This document shows, in pieces, positions 40,801-50,847 of a DNA stretch of 64,000 nt. The DNA lies in assembly GCF_031656215.1 (NCBI RefSeq), contig NZ_CP134228.1, positions 1,755,001 to 1,819,000 of the forward strand. The letters run 5' to 3'. The position numbers and the translations under genes are program-made. Under the pieces are notes generated by a model. That model was not told where the DNA came from, made no database searches, and worked only from the letters and a program-made list of their open reading frames with translations. Numbering within the stretch: the stretch's first letter is position 1; each line of letters begins with the position of its first letter. The DNA is from Mesorhizobium koreense. GTDB taxonomy: Bacteria; Pseudomonadota; Alphaproteobacteria; Rhizobiales; Rhizobiaceae.

Positions 40801-43221
40801 GCCGCATTTGTCGGCCTCTTGCCTGACGAGTTGCAGCTTAAGGAGTGGCGCGGAACGCTCATCATCAATCCCAAAATCGACCTCGATCGTGATCCGGTAC
40901 TGAAGACGCTTTGCGGCTTCTCCCATATCGCTGCGCGTTTCGCGGCGGTAGGCGGGCGCGCCCCCGAAGGTTCGCTGCCGGTGAATCTGGATGTCTGGGG
41001 ACGGATCGAGAAAGTCGCTGAAGTAGCCGGCTGGACCAGCGATGAGGGCGAGCCCCAGAACGCGCCGCCAACTTGGGGCAACGCCGATGTCGCGTGGTCG
41101 CTCATACGCTTCTCCGCGACCGTGAAGGGCACAACGATTCTGAGCGGCGATATTTCGTTCAAGCTCGACATTCGCGAGCTCTTCGGTCGGCGCTTCGATT
41201 GGGACCCGATCACCGTTTCCGGTACATTGCCTCCGACTACCGGATCAGTGACGGGCAAACCGCGTGATTTCACTTTCGCTGCGACTTTCGACATGCCGCG
41301 GAGCCTGGAAATTGATGTCGCTTTCATTGACCAGGTAAAGCTCAGGGGCATTCGTGTAGGCTCCCACGACGGCGATACCACACTTGATATCGACGCCGAC
41401 ATCATCTGCCAGGACTACAGTCTTGGCGCGTTCAGCTTCGAGGCGTCCCAGCCGCTCAAGCTTTCTGATTTTCGGATCCGCATTCCGGAAGTTGAAGGAG
41501 GGCGGGCCATCGCGATGGGACTTATGCGCGGGCTGTCTTTCGACCTTCGTGGCATCCGCTTTCCCCTGGCCGACCCGCGTAGGATCACTATAGCGGGGCT
41601 GGATATCCGGCCCGTCGGCGTGGGAATGTTACGGGGCAAATCGGACGAGATAAGGTCACGCCTTGCCGCCGAGACTGTGCCATTGGTCGAACCGACATTC
41701 GTGGGAGGTTCCGCCGACAGCCATTATGGCTATCCCTACTTTGATACGCGAATTGAATTTGGTCGGACGCCAACGCTCGACGGCGCTGGGCAATTTTCCC
41801 TCGTCGCTCGCGCCGGCGTCTCGGTCGCGTCTTCCAACGATCCGACACAACTGCCACAGTTCGGAAAGCCAGGGGTCGGCCTCGCGTCTCTGACCGGGCG
41901 CAACTTGAAGATATCGCTGTTTCGCCTTCTCACCGTCGAATTTGAGGAAATCGATGCCGGCGTGTTCACGCTCGCCGACGGCAAGAACGCGGGTGCAGTC
42001 TGGGCTGATGGTTTCAACCTCAGCCTCCTGTCCTGGCAGCTTTTCAAGAACGAGGATGACGCCGGGAAGAAGAAGGCGAGAACGCTCGTTTACGCGCACG
42101 ATACCACGGATGCCAGGAATCGCGGCTTTCTCGCCTGGTATGCTTCGCCCGGCGCAGCCGACGGATTCTTCAAGCTCCAATGGCTGCTGATCGCGCAAAA
42201 TATCAGTCTAGACCCCAAACTCCTCAATGGATTGCTCGACCTGACAAAAGCCGATCTGGCGAACGAAATCAAAGCGATTCAGGCGCTGAAGTATAAAGAC
42301 AAGCTCAACTTCAAGCTCGATCGCGACTTCGGTTGGCTTTTTGGTATTCGCTTTGAACTCGGCGAGCTTTTCAAACCATGCGCGCTGATTTTCCACGACG
42401 GCGTCTACTACGGCGTTAGGCTCGGGGGTCCCATCGCTAAGCTGATCACCGGCGAGGATGACATCAGTCTCGCCTATATCCCCGGTGACACGCCGCAGGT
42501 CGATCGCTTCCGCGTCGCGTTGCGAATCGCCGCCCTGGACCTGATGGGCGTGATGGAGTCGGGCGAGATCGCGCTCGAATGGAATCCGGCATGGGACTTC
42601 CTTATCGATCTCGGTCAGCCGTGGCGTGGCCCTGATGGGTATATGTGGGAGCGGGCCTTCTCCATTCCCATGGGAGTTTACGAGGCGAAATTCGGCTTTT
42701 TCGTCGAGAAGCGTACGTCGCTCAAGCCGCCAGACGGATTGCCGCCAGCGCCAGCCGGATACCAGGACATCACGCTTTCCGCAGGCGCGGGTTTCTATTT
42801 CGGCTACGCCTTCTCGACTCCCAGATCGATCGCCTGGGTCAGAGCCGGCATCGGGGTCTTTGGCATTTTGGTCGGCTCAGCCACTCTGCGCGCGCCACAG
42901 AACATCGGCAACAATCCACTCGCGCTCCTGAAGACATCGCTTGCAAAACTCAGCGTCACGGGCGTCCTCGGTGTCTACGCTTATGGCGAGGGCGGCGTCG
43001 ATGTGTGGATCCTGTCAGCTCGGTTTCGCGTGTCGGCGCAGGCATTCGTTGAGGTCGTGCTCGTCTATATTCCGAACGCGCGCAGCTATCTCACATACAA
43101 TGCCACACTCGCTGCGGCCTACAGCGCCTCAGTTCGTGTCGGCTCGGGCATATTCAGTTGGACTTTCAGCGTCTCCGGTGCCGTGCAGATGTCGATCTCC
43201 GGCAGCGCAGCTTTCGGCTAG
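37879..43221 (+). CDS. Giant hypothetical protein (1780 aa)
   Basis: A 1780-aa protein of unknown function. Residues about 1-600 are beta-rich with many Trp and Pro, 607-885 are mainly helical (for example AILETFITDQLTNAVNDYF and EMRDQLIDLAARYGAELTHEVYSELLK), and 900-1780 return to alternating beta strands. The last 150 residues are rich in Gly, Ser and Ala, ending SGAVQMSISGSAAFG. No signal peptide, clear membrane helix or nucleotide-binding motif is visible. The style recalls very large beta-repeat proteins such as DUF6603 members, but I cannot confirm a family. ATG start four bases after the lipoprotein stop. Confidence 0.6.
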   Translation: MGALTLFAKVYEVDGTARDYPLGSAKLSLQLIAGPAVRVWINGPFAGLIFKQLTFDLKCRVAGNDIELLVGNATWAGTVDFKLGPSTIPLGFTKITVPAPDQQLGVVLVTPRAYEFRSAATTADRGWLKSSEWMLDWTSTLMSPDASKGDVEIWPRGGAPYLTIKDRFSKTPTGTQVIQEFVVERLRMSDDAFDVLFWPRSNAIYLNADVLDPTRQLDDRENGFHFQHVVSEAHLVTHMEFKTGTWVNGGWSIVAAERGEAMRLATPALMDEHGHPLIFSIEDRLPLSGRQGHVKPTVDPQGETNQAIVIGDSMQDLHMTARVETVDPVALYNAARKPQSLKNKRLQPPYWVQGRSTLLQGKRPREILGFAADATLIFDAPAPKGAVGARNPQVVTLHFKPVRDRSNGLRFMFPTAEIPLQTSGAQATAFAMQLPEQATYQTRAGVKTLEVSRRVAIASRPTLVLPMLDPKWAFSNLGSAPNPTDGLAEKGARWLQQINQDMRDAFSKPDPTDYEHIEGLRVAPNQLPFLRVLAPAPTTTRTANGAFDRRSVGQAATVLASGKQPMRSGALTVWSASTTPNDSANFLFGGPSAESLIERVRAKAAASTDPFQQPAKALAAGRTAFDGPLESFYWFWTGDPRGNPPAGWQAARQHLWDYLVGLRPVLPSPDDWSFDDLIEASERLESARGALARNPPDILGFDVYDEALKEASPDEIGELLDPDRGSGLLDRLLQFAYAPPTMELANRAIAALGSKTLADDRAILETFITDQLTNAVNDYFKGLKEAPQGFLAELLQGLPPIFEFAQAIWQNRDQLAGEMRDQLIDLAARYGAELTHEVYSELLKVADDAETFAQILRDMGVPLARLADLAGEPPDYLIISRRLRRPDSGDPNADSTRLHPLDRVAALWNHRFDFCTFGGGKAWDMFLDDQTTLIIKLGGARGFPEILREATNAYADNGRADPFMLDPQQGDDPVAAFVGLLPDELQLKEWRGTLIINPKIDLDRDPVLKTLCGFSHIAARFAAVGGRAPEGSLPVNLDVWGRIEKVAEVAGWTSDEGEPQNAPPTWGNADVAWSLIRFSATVKGTTILSGDISFKLDIRELFGRRFDWDPITVSGTLPPTTGSVTGKPRDFTFAATFDMPRSLEIDVAFIDQVKLRGIRVGSHDGDTTLDIDADIICQDYSLGAFSFEASQPLKLSDFRIRIPEVEGGRAIAMGLMRGLSFDLRGIRFPLADPRRITIAGLDIRPVGVGMLRGKSDEIRSRLAAETVPLVEPTFVGGSADSHYGYPYFDTRIEFGRTPTLDGAGQFSLVARAGVSVASSNDPTQLPQFGKPGVGLASLTGRNLKISLFRLLTVEFEEIDAGVFTLADGKNAGAVWADGFNLSLLSWQLFKNEDDAGKKKARTLVYAHDTTDARNRGFLAWYASPGAADGFFKLQWLLIAQNISLDPKLLNGLLDLTKADLANEIKAIQALKYKDKLNFKLDRDFGWLFGIRFELGELFKPCALIFHDGVYYGVRLGGPIAKLITGEDDISLAYIPGDTPQVDRFRVALRIAALDLMGVMESGEIALEWNPAWDFLIDLGQPWRGPDGYMWERAFSIPMGVYEAKFGFFVEKRTSLKPPDGLPPAPAGYQDITLSAGAGFYFGYAFSTPRSIAWVRAGIGVFGILVGSATLRAPQNIGNNPLALLKTSLAKLSVTGVLGVYAYGEGGVDVWILSARFRVSAQAFVEVVLVYIPNARSYLTYNATLAAAYSASVRVGSGIFSWTFSVSGAVQMSISGSAAFG

Positions 43222-43232
43222 GGAGTTCTTGC

Positions 43233-46200
43233 GTGGCCAAGCTCTTTTTCTCGATACACCAGCATCAACCGCGCTTACTGGCGACCACGCCTCCGGGCGA
43301 CGAAACCTATCCGCACGATGCAGACGTCACCTATCTTGTGCTCCAACCCTTCGTGCTGGAGCCCGCACTGGGCAGTCCCACCGGCAACCAGATTCTCGCA
43401 CGCGACTATCTACAGACGTGGTCGGCCGCCAAACTCGTATCAGACGGAGTTTACCTGGCGGGCCCGGACGAAGTTAAGCTGATCAATTCCGGCACCGTGA
43501 GGCCCTGCCCAGTTCCCCTGCCGCCGGGCACGCAGTTATCCGTCAATTTAAATGTGCTTACGCGATTAGGCGTCACCAGGACTTGGACAGATTATCGCCC
43601 GCTAGGCCTCCAGCCCCAGCCCGCTATTGGTCAATGGGATCAACTGGATGGCGACCCGGACGGAGGGTGGCCAGCCTTCGCCGCGCTTTCGAATGCTCTG
43701 CCGCCTGTGCGAACTTGGGCCGAGCTCGACGGCGGCGGGCAGTGGAGTTCGCAAAAGGAGGCTGCGTTTCAGGGACTGCTGGCGGTTTTTTCGGTCATGG
43801 CCGTCGCCTGGGCCGACAAAGATCCCACGCGAAGCGACGATCGCGACCTTGTCTGGACGGAGGTCGTCAAACCGCTGCTGAAACCGGCATCTCCAAAGCT
43901 GCCCACACCTCTCAGCGATGTGGAGGCCTGGCGCAAGCATCTGGAAAAGAAACGCGCCGGCGGAGGTACGAATGGCTCCTGGGCATATGACTTGCTGCTT
44001 CCTATCGCGAAGCGTGACATCCCGATCCAACCGCGCGATCCTGTTATCAGCCTGCCGGGCTTTCAGTGGACGGTCGACGGCGTTCGCACCCGCCCCGATC
44101 TGTTCCTCGAACAAGGGCAAGCGGAGCGCGGCTATCTCGATGCGCTTTGGAGCGAATTGAAAGGCTTGGCAACCGCCGAGGCCAATGCCGGCGGAAATAC
44201 CGATATGCCGATCAATCAGATGCTCGGACGGCTCTTCGGATTCGGCGAACGCCTGGCATGGCCGCTCTCACGCGTGGACGGAGGCCTTGCAGCCTCCAAG
44301 CGCATCATGGCGCTCCGCACCGACCTGTCGCACATCACGGTACCCAATGGGATCGACGGCAAAGCCTGGCTCGCGACCAACGTCCCTTCCCTGGCGGGGC
44401 TAGTCCTCAGAATCCCCTGGGACGTGAACGATCCGATAACCACCATCGTCGACTGCCAGATGCTGATTGGCGGCAGGGCGGTCGAGCAAAACACTGACGC
44501 GCTTAAGAAATTGCTGCAGGAGGGTCTCGACGAACTGGCGAAGGTTCCTGCAAGAACTCCAGGCTTGGCCGAGGCTATCCTCAGCGGGCCCGCCGGTGAG
44601 CAGCCGACCCCTGCCGCCAGTCCTGACCGCATAATTTTCTTTGCCGCGCGCAAGGGTCCGATGCAGCGCCTTGAGGGCCATACGCCTGTCAACCGCGTCC
44701 TTTATGCCGCTCCTGAAGCGCTGCTGGACGTCGTCGACAACGTTCAGAGGTTTGTGGACCGCGGGCGAGACGGCACCGTAATCCGAAACGCGCCACGCAG
44801 GGCATTGTTTCGGGACGAGCTCCTGAATGAAGGCGACGTGCTGCCCCCCAAGATCGACGGAAAGGACGTGCACGCCTGGCATCGCCGTCAGGTCGAACTT
44901 TCACCGCGCCGCCTGACCGGCAGCAAAGGCATAGCCTACGCGCTGCGGCTGGTGGAGCAGGTGCACCCCGACGAGTCTATCGTCAACAACTGGATCGCCG
45001 CCCTCGGTACCGGCGCAAGTTTTCCTGAGGCTTGGCTTTGGGTGCGCACATCGGACAAGGGGAAGGGCGGCGAGCTGCAACTTGCGCCAGCAACGCTTGG
45101 CCGCGACGCAGACGGCGCGGCGTTAGTCTTCGATCCCGACCCAAAGACCGCGGGCTCGCTGTCAGAAATATTGGGCTATGACCCGGCGCAAGCGAAAGCG
45201 TTTCAGGTCGAAATCGCATTCCGGACGACCAACGATACTTCTCAAATTTTTGACGTGGTAGAGTGGCCCTCTGGCGTAGCCTCGACTCCGCCGGATCTCA
45301 TCTTGACCAAAGCGCCGCTGACACGCCTATCCCGGTCAGTCGATCGCCTCGCTGGCGCGATCACGATCACTTGGCCGGTCGATTTCGATCCTGACTATGG
45401 CTTTGCTAAGCGCACTCATCCGGACATTCAGGCCGTGCAATTTTCGGAGGCTAACAAGCTCCGGCTCAAGCTCGCGTTGCCAATCAAAGGCATGGTCAGA
45501 AATCTCTCGGATCCTGATGCGCAACTGCCGCTGCCTGAAAACGATCCGAAGCTCGATCGCCCTTGGGCGCATAGAGGACCGGTCGCCCCGACCGGCCCGC
45601 AGGCATGGTACTGGCTTGCCGAGCACTTCGATCAGGAAGCCGCACGAAACGACGACGAAGGCGAAGAGACGCGCTTTCAGCTCTGGAATGCAGCGGGCAA
45701 GCCACTCGCGCTTTCCGGCTACCTCGAGCACCAGCTCGGACACCGGGTCGGCTTGACGCTGCCGAACGTCGACTTGCGGCGATCGGTGGACGTCGTCAGC
45801 CCAGCCGACATCATGGTCCCTGAACGCAAAAACTCCGGTAAGGCTGATGAGACGAATAGTCGCGAGCCGCTCCTTGAGCTCATCGAGGTTGGCCCGTCAG
45901 GTAAGGCCGAGATCAAGATCGTCGTTCGTCGCGAAGCGCTAAAACTCGCCTTCGAACAGTACAACACCAACACCCCCGGCCCACTCCGAAATTTCTATCG
46001 AGCTCTGGCGGAGCTTCGCGACAGTCTTGATCGAGGCAATGTCGAGCTTGCGATCGAGTCCTGGGTCTATGACAACGCGGCCGTGATCGGATCAGGCGCA
46101 CATGCAACGCTCGCTCTAGGCATGCGGCCTGCGTCCGTGACGACCGTTGCGATACAAAGCGTAGCGGGCACCGACCTTCAGAAGCTCTTCTCCGCGCTCG

Positions 46201-49046
46201 ATGGCACCTTCGCCAAATTCGAAAAGCTCTGCGAGACGCTGTCGACGAAAGCGGATCACCTGGCGGCTCTTTATGTCGCACCAAGCAGCACGTTCGATCA
46301 AACGGCCTCCATGCTCCGTGCGCGTCTGACCTTGACACGTCCTGACGACGTTCGTGCCGAGAGTGATTGGGCAAAAGGTGGCTTAATTCCGCTCGCTGCT
46401 GACGGACCTGAGGCCGGAAGCGGTCTCGCGAAAACCGCCCTTGATGATCTGACCCTCTACCTATCTGCGCCAACCTCGCGCCTGTTCACATCGACGACCT
46501 GGATTGAGGCCCAGGACCCTAATCCCGGTCAGCGGCCTGCGTTGCGCGGAATGGGTCCGGGTGCCACCAAGTTTCTGGCGCCGATAGCTCCGACGCCGCC
46601 GGTGGACCGTGTGGCCGACCTCTTCTTCATGCCGCACGCTTTCGTGTTGCCGAACGCGCATCCGGTGCTTGCGGATCGTCGCGCGACCATCGACTTTCTC
46701 GATTTTCTCCTGCGCCTCACAGAGGACATTCTTCAAGGTCGCCCGATCGGCGACCGCGTGAATTTGATTGATGAACTGACAGCGGCTGACGCTGTCCTGC
46801 TTCGCCGAACCCTGCGCTCCATCCTTGAACAAGAGCCCGGCGGCGCCGTCGAGCGTATGATGAAGCTCTATAGCCGTGTCGACGTTCCGCCGGCAACGGC
46901 CGGCAGCACACCTGCGCAGCAACTGCACTGGCACGCCGGCGAGGTGCTGAATTCCTTGTCCGACCTCGCTAAACCGCCGCACAAACTGGTGCGCGAGAAA
47001 CTCCTCGCATCGCCTTCGCTCTTTACGAGCTTGCGCGCCATAGGCGTCGGCGTCTTCAACCGTAAGCTCGTGCGAGCAGCCGATCCCACTCCCGCAGTCA
47101 ATCACTCCACCTTCAGCAGCGAGTTGATCGAGCTTGGCGTCATGAAGCGTCTAATCGACGATCAAGACAGGGTGACGGAAGATAGCGACAAGTTTCCCGC
47201 GTCTGACTTCCAGGGCGCAATCCTCAAGGGCGAACCGGCCTACTATTTCGCCGATCTACTTCCTGATCGCGTTTACGACGATCTAATCGAAATCAAGCCT
47301 AACACCTATCGCGGCGTTGATCCGAACGATGGTGATCTTTTCGGACTTCCGAGGAGTATCAACGACGTCCTGGCCGCCGACTTTGTGACAGCGGTTCGAG
47401 GAGAGGACATCCTGTCCCCTCCGGTCAATCGAGGCATCGCTGCCAACGTCGTGCATGTCTTCCCCGATTGGCGTTTGAAAGAAACAAACCCCAATGGCTC
47501 GCAGGACCTGCGGACCTTTTATCTCCTGCCCGAGCGCTTGCCGCCGCCCCGCGCTCGCAGCGTGGATGCGTTTCTGGGCGATAAAGTCTGGAGTAGCACA
47601 CCCGTTTTCCTCGACTTCAAGGGTGCTCCGGGGACACCCCCTCGAGTGAGTCCCAATGCCAAATGGCCAATCCAATACGATCGCGATGTCCATAAGGACC
47701 TGAAAGCGGTAACCGTCAAATCCGCCACGGGCCCAGCGAAAAGCTACAAACGCATCGAGAAGGCCAAATCATCGACCGGCCCGGCCCGCTATCTTCCCAG
47801 TATCGTCGCCACGGCGGGGCCGTTGACGGCCGGGTGGCATTTGCTCACCACCAGCATCTCTCATTTCTGGTTTGAGCTCGACCTGCAGAAGCCAAGCGAA
47901 AACTGGTCAGTCAACCTCGAAGACGACACCTACGAGGTTGAGGTGGAGATGTGGAAGGGCGCTCCGCCGACAGAGCCTGAAGAGTCTGTTTCCCGGCCCG
48001 ACAGCAACGACAAATTGCTTCAGGCGTTCCGAAGGCTCCGCCAGACCTCTCAGACCACCCCGCCGCCGCCGCCCCAGGTTACGCGGGCGGACTTGGAGAA
48101 GAGCCTTGATGCTTGGTTCCGATCCGGTCAGGAAGGCGCAACCTTGCTTGAGCTTCCAAATTCTGCTGCAAACAAGTTATCCGACGCTGAGCGCGTACGG
48201 ACGTTCAGGATTACACGCCCGCCCGCAGGGGGGGCATGGAGCTTGAGTGAGACCATAGGCAAAGGGGCGATCGACGGGATCGGCGCCGTCGTCGCGTTCG
48301 AAGTGCTCGCCCGCACCAGGCCCGATGCGACATCCGGCCCGCGCTATGATGACATCGTTCCGCCGGAGCTCGCATCGGTACTGATAAGGGTCTCAGTGCT
48401 CGACACGCCATCCCTCGTCAGCCGTGCACGATTGCGCGTGGTCAGGAATTGGCGCGACGTCGGAAATGACGGCATTCCCGATATAGCCCCACAGTTCTTC
48501 CTCGGCGAGCGGTTCTCGTCCTGGAAATCAGAGGGGCGCACGCCTGTCGTAATAGACGAGGCGGCTTTCACCAAAGGCAAAGTGCCGGCGGAAGGCAGGG
48601 AGGTCAGGGCGCACGACGTCAATGCGTTGGCCAATTGGATTAGCGCCATTGATGACCTTGGTGCAACCGTCGATCACGGAACCGATCTCGTGACCACCCT
48701 GAACGCCAAGGTCTTCGTCAACACCGATACGGGTAATCAAGAGAGCCTCTGGGAACCGTGGATGACGACAGCCGACTTCGAAGTCAACGGCATGGTCGTC
48801 CGATCCCTTCCCGATCTGAGTTTCCTGTTCGGGAGTGGCACGAATTCCCTAACGTTCGACATGCGCCAGCTCTCGCTGACAGGAGATCCGCTGGCAGCAG
48901 TGGCAGGAGACAAACTTGCCGATCTGATGTCAAAACTGCGACCGTCACGGGTGAGAAGCGACCACCCACTCTTAATGCTCGTCTGGCGCGATCAACAGAA
49001 GATGCCTGTCTTAGAGCTATCGCTGCCACTCAACCTCAAACCGTAA
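43233..49046 (+). CDS. Giant hypothetical protein (about 1937 aa)
   Basis: A protein of about 1937 aa from GTG 43233, chosen because GGGAG lies just upstream and an earlier ATG would fall within the previous gene. It is mixed alpha/beta, hydrophilic and rich in Asp, Pro and Trp, with no signal peptide, membrane helices or known enzyme motif. A proline run (TPPPPPPQV) near residue 1615 may be a linker before a C-terminal segment that contains VNTDTGNQESLWEPWMTTADFEVNG. It follows the 1780-aa gene by 11 bases, so the two are probably translated together and may form one complex. Confidence 0.6.
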   Translation: MAKLFFSIHQHQPRLLATTPPGDETYPHDADVTYLVLQPFVLEPALGSPTGNQILARDYLQTWSAAKLVSDGVYLAGPDEVKLINSGTVRPCPVPLPPGTQLSVNLNVLTRLGVTRTWTDYRPLGLQPQPAIGQWDQLDGDPDGGWPAFAALSNALPPVRTWAELDGGGQWSSQKEAAFQGLLAVFSVMAVAWADKDPTRSDDRDLVWTEVVKPLLKPASPKLPTPLSDVEAWRKHLEKKRAGGGTNGSWAYDLLLPIAKRDIPIQPRDPVISLPGFQWTVDGVRTRPDLFLEQGQAERGYLDALWSELKGLATAEANAGGNTDMPINQMLGRLFGFGERLAWPLSRVDGGLAASKRIMALRTDLSHITVPNGIDGKAWLATNVPSLAGLVLRIPWDVNDPITTIVDCQMLIGGRAVEQNTDALKKLLQEGLDELAKVPARTPGLAEAILSGPAGEQPTPAASPDRIIFFAARKGPMQRLEGHTPVNRVLYAAPEALLDVVDNVQRFVDRGRDGTVIRNAPRRALFRDELLNEGDVLPPKIDGKDVHAWHRRQVELSPRRLTGSKGIAYALRLVEQVHPDESIVNNWIAALGTGASFPEAWLWVRTSDKGKGGELQLAPATLGRDADGAALVFDPDPKTAGSLSEILGYDPAQAKAFQVEIAFRTTNDTSQIFDVVEWPSGVASTPPDLILTKAPLTRLSRSVDRLAGAITITWPVDFDPDYGFAKRTHPDIQAVQFSEANKLRLKLALPIKGMVRNLSDPDAQLPLPENDPKLDRPWAHRGPVAPTGPQAWYWLAEHFDQEAARNDDEGEETRFQLWNAAGKPLALSGYLEHQLGHRVGLTLPNVDLRRSVDVVSPADIMVPERKNSGKADETNSREPLLELIEVGPSGKAEIKIVVRREALKLAFEQYNTNTPGPLRNFYRALAELRDSLDRGNVELAIESWVYDNAAVIGSGAHATLALGMRPASVTTVAIQSVAGTDLQKLFSALDGTFAKFEKLCETLSTKADHLAALYVAPSSTFDQTASMLRARLTLTRPDDVRAESDWAKGGLIPLAADGPEAGSGLAKTALDDLTLYLSAPTSRLFTSTTWIEAQDPNPGQRPALRGMGPGATKFLAPIAPTPPVDRVADLFFMPHAFVLPNAHPVLADRRATIDFLDFLLRLTEDILQGRPIGDRVNLIDELTAADAVLLRRTLRSILEQEPGGAVERMMKLYSRVDVPPATAGSTPAQQLHWHAGEVLNSLSDLAKPPHKLVREKLLASPSLFTSLRAIGVGVFNRKLVRAADPTPAVNHSTFSSELIELGVMKRLIDDQDRVTEDSDKFPASDFQGAILKGEPAYYFADLLPDRVYDDLIEIKPNTYRGVDPNDGDLFGLPRSINDVLAADFVTAVRGEDILSPPVNRGIAANVVHVFPDWRLKETNPNGSQDLRTFYLLPERLPPPRARSVDAFLGDKVWSSTPVFLDFKGAPGTPPRVSPNAKWPIQYDRDVHKDLKAVTVKSATGPAKSYKRIEKAKSSTGPARYLPSIVATAGPLTAGWHLLTTSISHFWFELDLQKPSENWSVNLEDDTYEVEVEMWKGAPPTEPEESVSRPDSNDKLLQAFRRLRQTSQTTPPPPPQVTRADLEKSLDAWFRSGQEGATLLELPNSAANKLSDAERVRTFRITRPPAGGAWSLSETIGKGAIDGIGAVVAFEVLARTRPDATSGPRYDDIVPPELASVLIRVSVLDTPSLVSRARLRVVRNWRDVGNDGIPDIAPQFFLGERFSSWKSEGRTPVVIDEAAFTKGKVPAEGREVRAHDVNALANWISAIDDLGATVDHGTDLVTTLNAKVFVNTDTGNQESLWEPWMTTADFEVNGMVVRSLPDLSFLFGSGTNSLTFDMRQLSLTGDPLAAVAGDKLADLMSKLRPSRVRSDHPLLMLVWRDQQKMPVLELSLPLNLKP

Positions 49047-49100
49047 GTATCGTTCAAACTCCGACAGGAAAAGCTCCACGATGGTTATGGAAACGCTCTA

Positions 49101-49132
49101 ACACTACGCGGTCTACCTTCGAAACGTAGTGT
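49101..49132. other. Short inverted repeat after the giant-protein cluster
   Basis: ACACTACG (49101-49108) and CGTAGTGT (49125-49132) form an eight-base stem with a 16-base loop between two convergent operons. No T-run follows, so a terminator role is only possible. The rest of the 49047-49266 gap shows nothing else. Confidence 0.3.
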
Positions 49133-49266
49133 CGAAGGTGTCGGGTAAGGCAGTACCGAAACGCGAGGACAAGCGTAGTTCGCCTTGCCACAAGAGCTGA
49201 CCGCGACAGGACTTCCAAGGGGTTTTGGTGACCAATGCCGCCGCAAGGGCATTCCTCACGGCATTG

Positions 49267-50748
49267 CTACTCGGTAAGGGCCCTCATCTCTTTCCGGGCC
49301 GCCTCCGCACGGAACTCAAGATATTTGGCCAGATCGGCGAGATGAATACCTTTCGCGCATTTCTGACTCTCCTCAATCCGCACGAGCGGAAGAGCAATCT
49401 CGCCCCTAGAGATTTTTCGTACCAACTTTGCGGGCGTCAGGTGGAAGAAGTAATCCCGGCAGACGTCGTCGATCGGAATGATCGCCTTACCGTGCAGAGC
49501 AAGTGAGGCTGCAGCCACAGCTTTCGTGGCGCCGATACCATTGCGCTCGATACAGGGCACTTGGACTAGGCCGGCGACCGGATCGCAGGTCATGCCAAGA
49601 TGGTGCTCGAGCGCGATCTCGGCGGCGTTCTCGATATGCTCATGTGTGCCGCCGAGCACCGCGCAAAGACCGGCAGCGGCCATCGCAGCGGCCGAGCCAA
49701 CTTCGCCCTGGCATCCGGCTTCCGCGCCAGAAATCGACGCGTTATGCTTGATCAGCCCGCCGATCGCTGCTGCCGTCAGAAGGAAATCTGAAACCTTGCT
49801 GGGATCCGCTCCACTGCAGTGATCCAGGTAGTATCGGAGCACAGCAGGAACGACGCCGGCTGCGCCGTTTGTGGGCGCCGTCACGATCTTGCCGCCCGCC
49901 GCGTTTTCCTCGTTGACTGCCATGGCATAAACGCTAAGCCAGTCAGTCGCTGAATGTGGCTGGCCACTATTTGTCCGACGCTCGGCTAGCAGTTGCTGAT
50001 GGATCTTTTTTGCCCTGCGGCGCACCTGCAAGCCGCCTGGCAATTCGCCTTCCCGACTAAGGCCCCGGTCGATGCAGCTATCCATCACCGACGCGATTCG
50101 ACCAATTCCGGCGTCAACCTCTTCCGGCGTGCGAATGCAGATCTCATTCTCCCTCTTCATCGCGGCAACCGATAGCCCGCTTTGACGCGCCATGCGAAGC
50201 ATCATAGCTGAGTTTTCAAACGGACACGGCCAAGGCGCCAAATCAGCAGCGACAGCTCCTTTTGGCATTTCGCGCTCGGCCGCCGTGACTACAAAACCTC
50301 CGCCGATCGAATAGTAGGTTTCAGAAAGCAGTGCGGCCCCGGTGGAATCCATCGCGGCAAATACAAGTCCATTCGCATGACCCGGTAAAGGAGGACCGAA
50401 GTCAAACGCGATATCACTTTCGGGGTCGAACGAGAGAACTGGAAGCCCCTTGGGCCGTAGGGTTTTCGTTTCGTAAAGCGTTTGGAGTTGACGTTCCGCC
50501 ACATCGGGCTCGATCTCCGCAGGTCGCCAGCCGAGAAGGCCCAGCGCCACTGCGCGATCTGTCGCATGTCCTTTTCCCGTGAAAGCAAGTGATCCGTGGA
50601 GCGATACTCTTAGTCGAACGACGCGGTAGCACACCGGGTTCTGATTTAGTAGATCCAGGAAGCTCGCAGCCGCCGTCATCGGTCCCATAGTATGAGATGA
50701 AGAAGGACCAATACCGATCTTGAAGATGTCGAGAATACTTAGAAACAT
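49267..50748 (-). CDS. sdaA: L-serine ammonia-lyase, iron-sulfur type, single chain
   Basis: A 493-aa enzyme converting L-serine to pyruvate and ammonia with a 4Fe-4S cluster. The N-terminal beta domain opens with [16 protein letters not shown], as in E. coli SdaA, and the alpha domain carries the cluster cysteines in GCQGEVGSA and [19 protein letters not shown] chose ATG 50748, which has GAGG upstream and matches the usual N-terminus; ATG 50760 is possible. The opine-type genes on the same strand upstream suggest amino-acid catabolism. Confidence 0.93.
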   Translation of the reverse strand: MFLSILDIFKIGIGPSSSHTMGPMTAAASFLDLLNQNPVCYRVVRLRVSLHGSLAFTGKGHATDRAVALGLLGWRPAEIEPDVAERQLQTLYETKTLRPKGLPVLSFDPESDIAFDFGPPLPGHANGLVFAAMDSTGAALLSETYYSIGGGFVVTAAEREMPKGAVAADLAPWPCPFENSAMMLRMARQSGLSVAAMKRENEICIRTPEEVDAGIGRIASVMDSCIDRGLSREGELPGGLQVRRRAKKIHQQLLAERRTNSGQPHSATDWLSVYAMAVNEENAAGGKIVTAPTNGAAGVVPAVLRYYLDHCSGADPSKVSDFLLTAAAIGGLIKHNASISGAEAGCQGEVGSAAAMAAAGLCAVLGGTHEHIENAAEIALEHHLGMTCDPVAGLVQVPCIERNGIGATKAVAAASLALHGKAIIPIDDVCRDYFFHLTPAKLVRKISRGEIALPLVRIEESQKCAKGIHLADLAKYLEFRAEAARKEMRALTE

Positions 50749-50847
50749 TTCACGCCTCATCACGACGTTGATGTATGTTGGCGGGAGCGGTGATGCTTTC
50801 TTATGGAGGTTGCCAGGCGAATTGAAGCTTGAGTTCGATCGGACACT

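Noticed and set aside
34916-49046. Contractile injection system, tailocin or type VI cluster
   Set aside because: There is no sheath, tube, baseplate, spike or AAA ATPase gene; only a lysozyme-like domain is shared.
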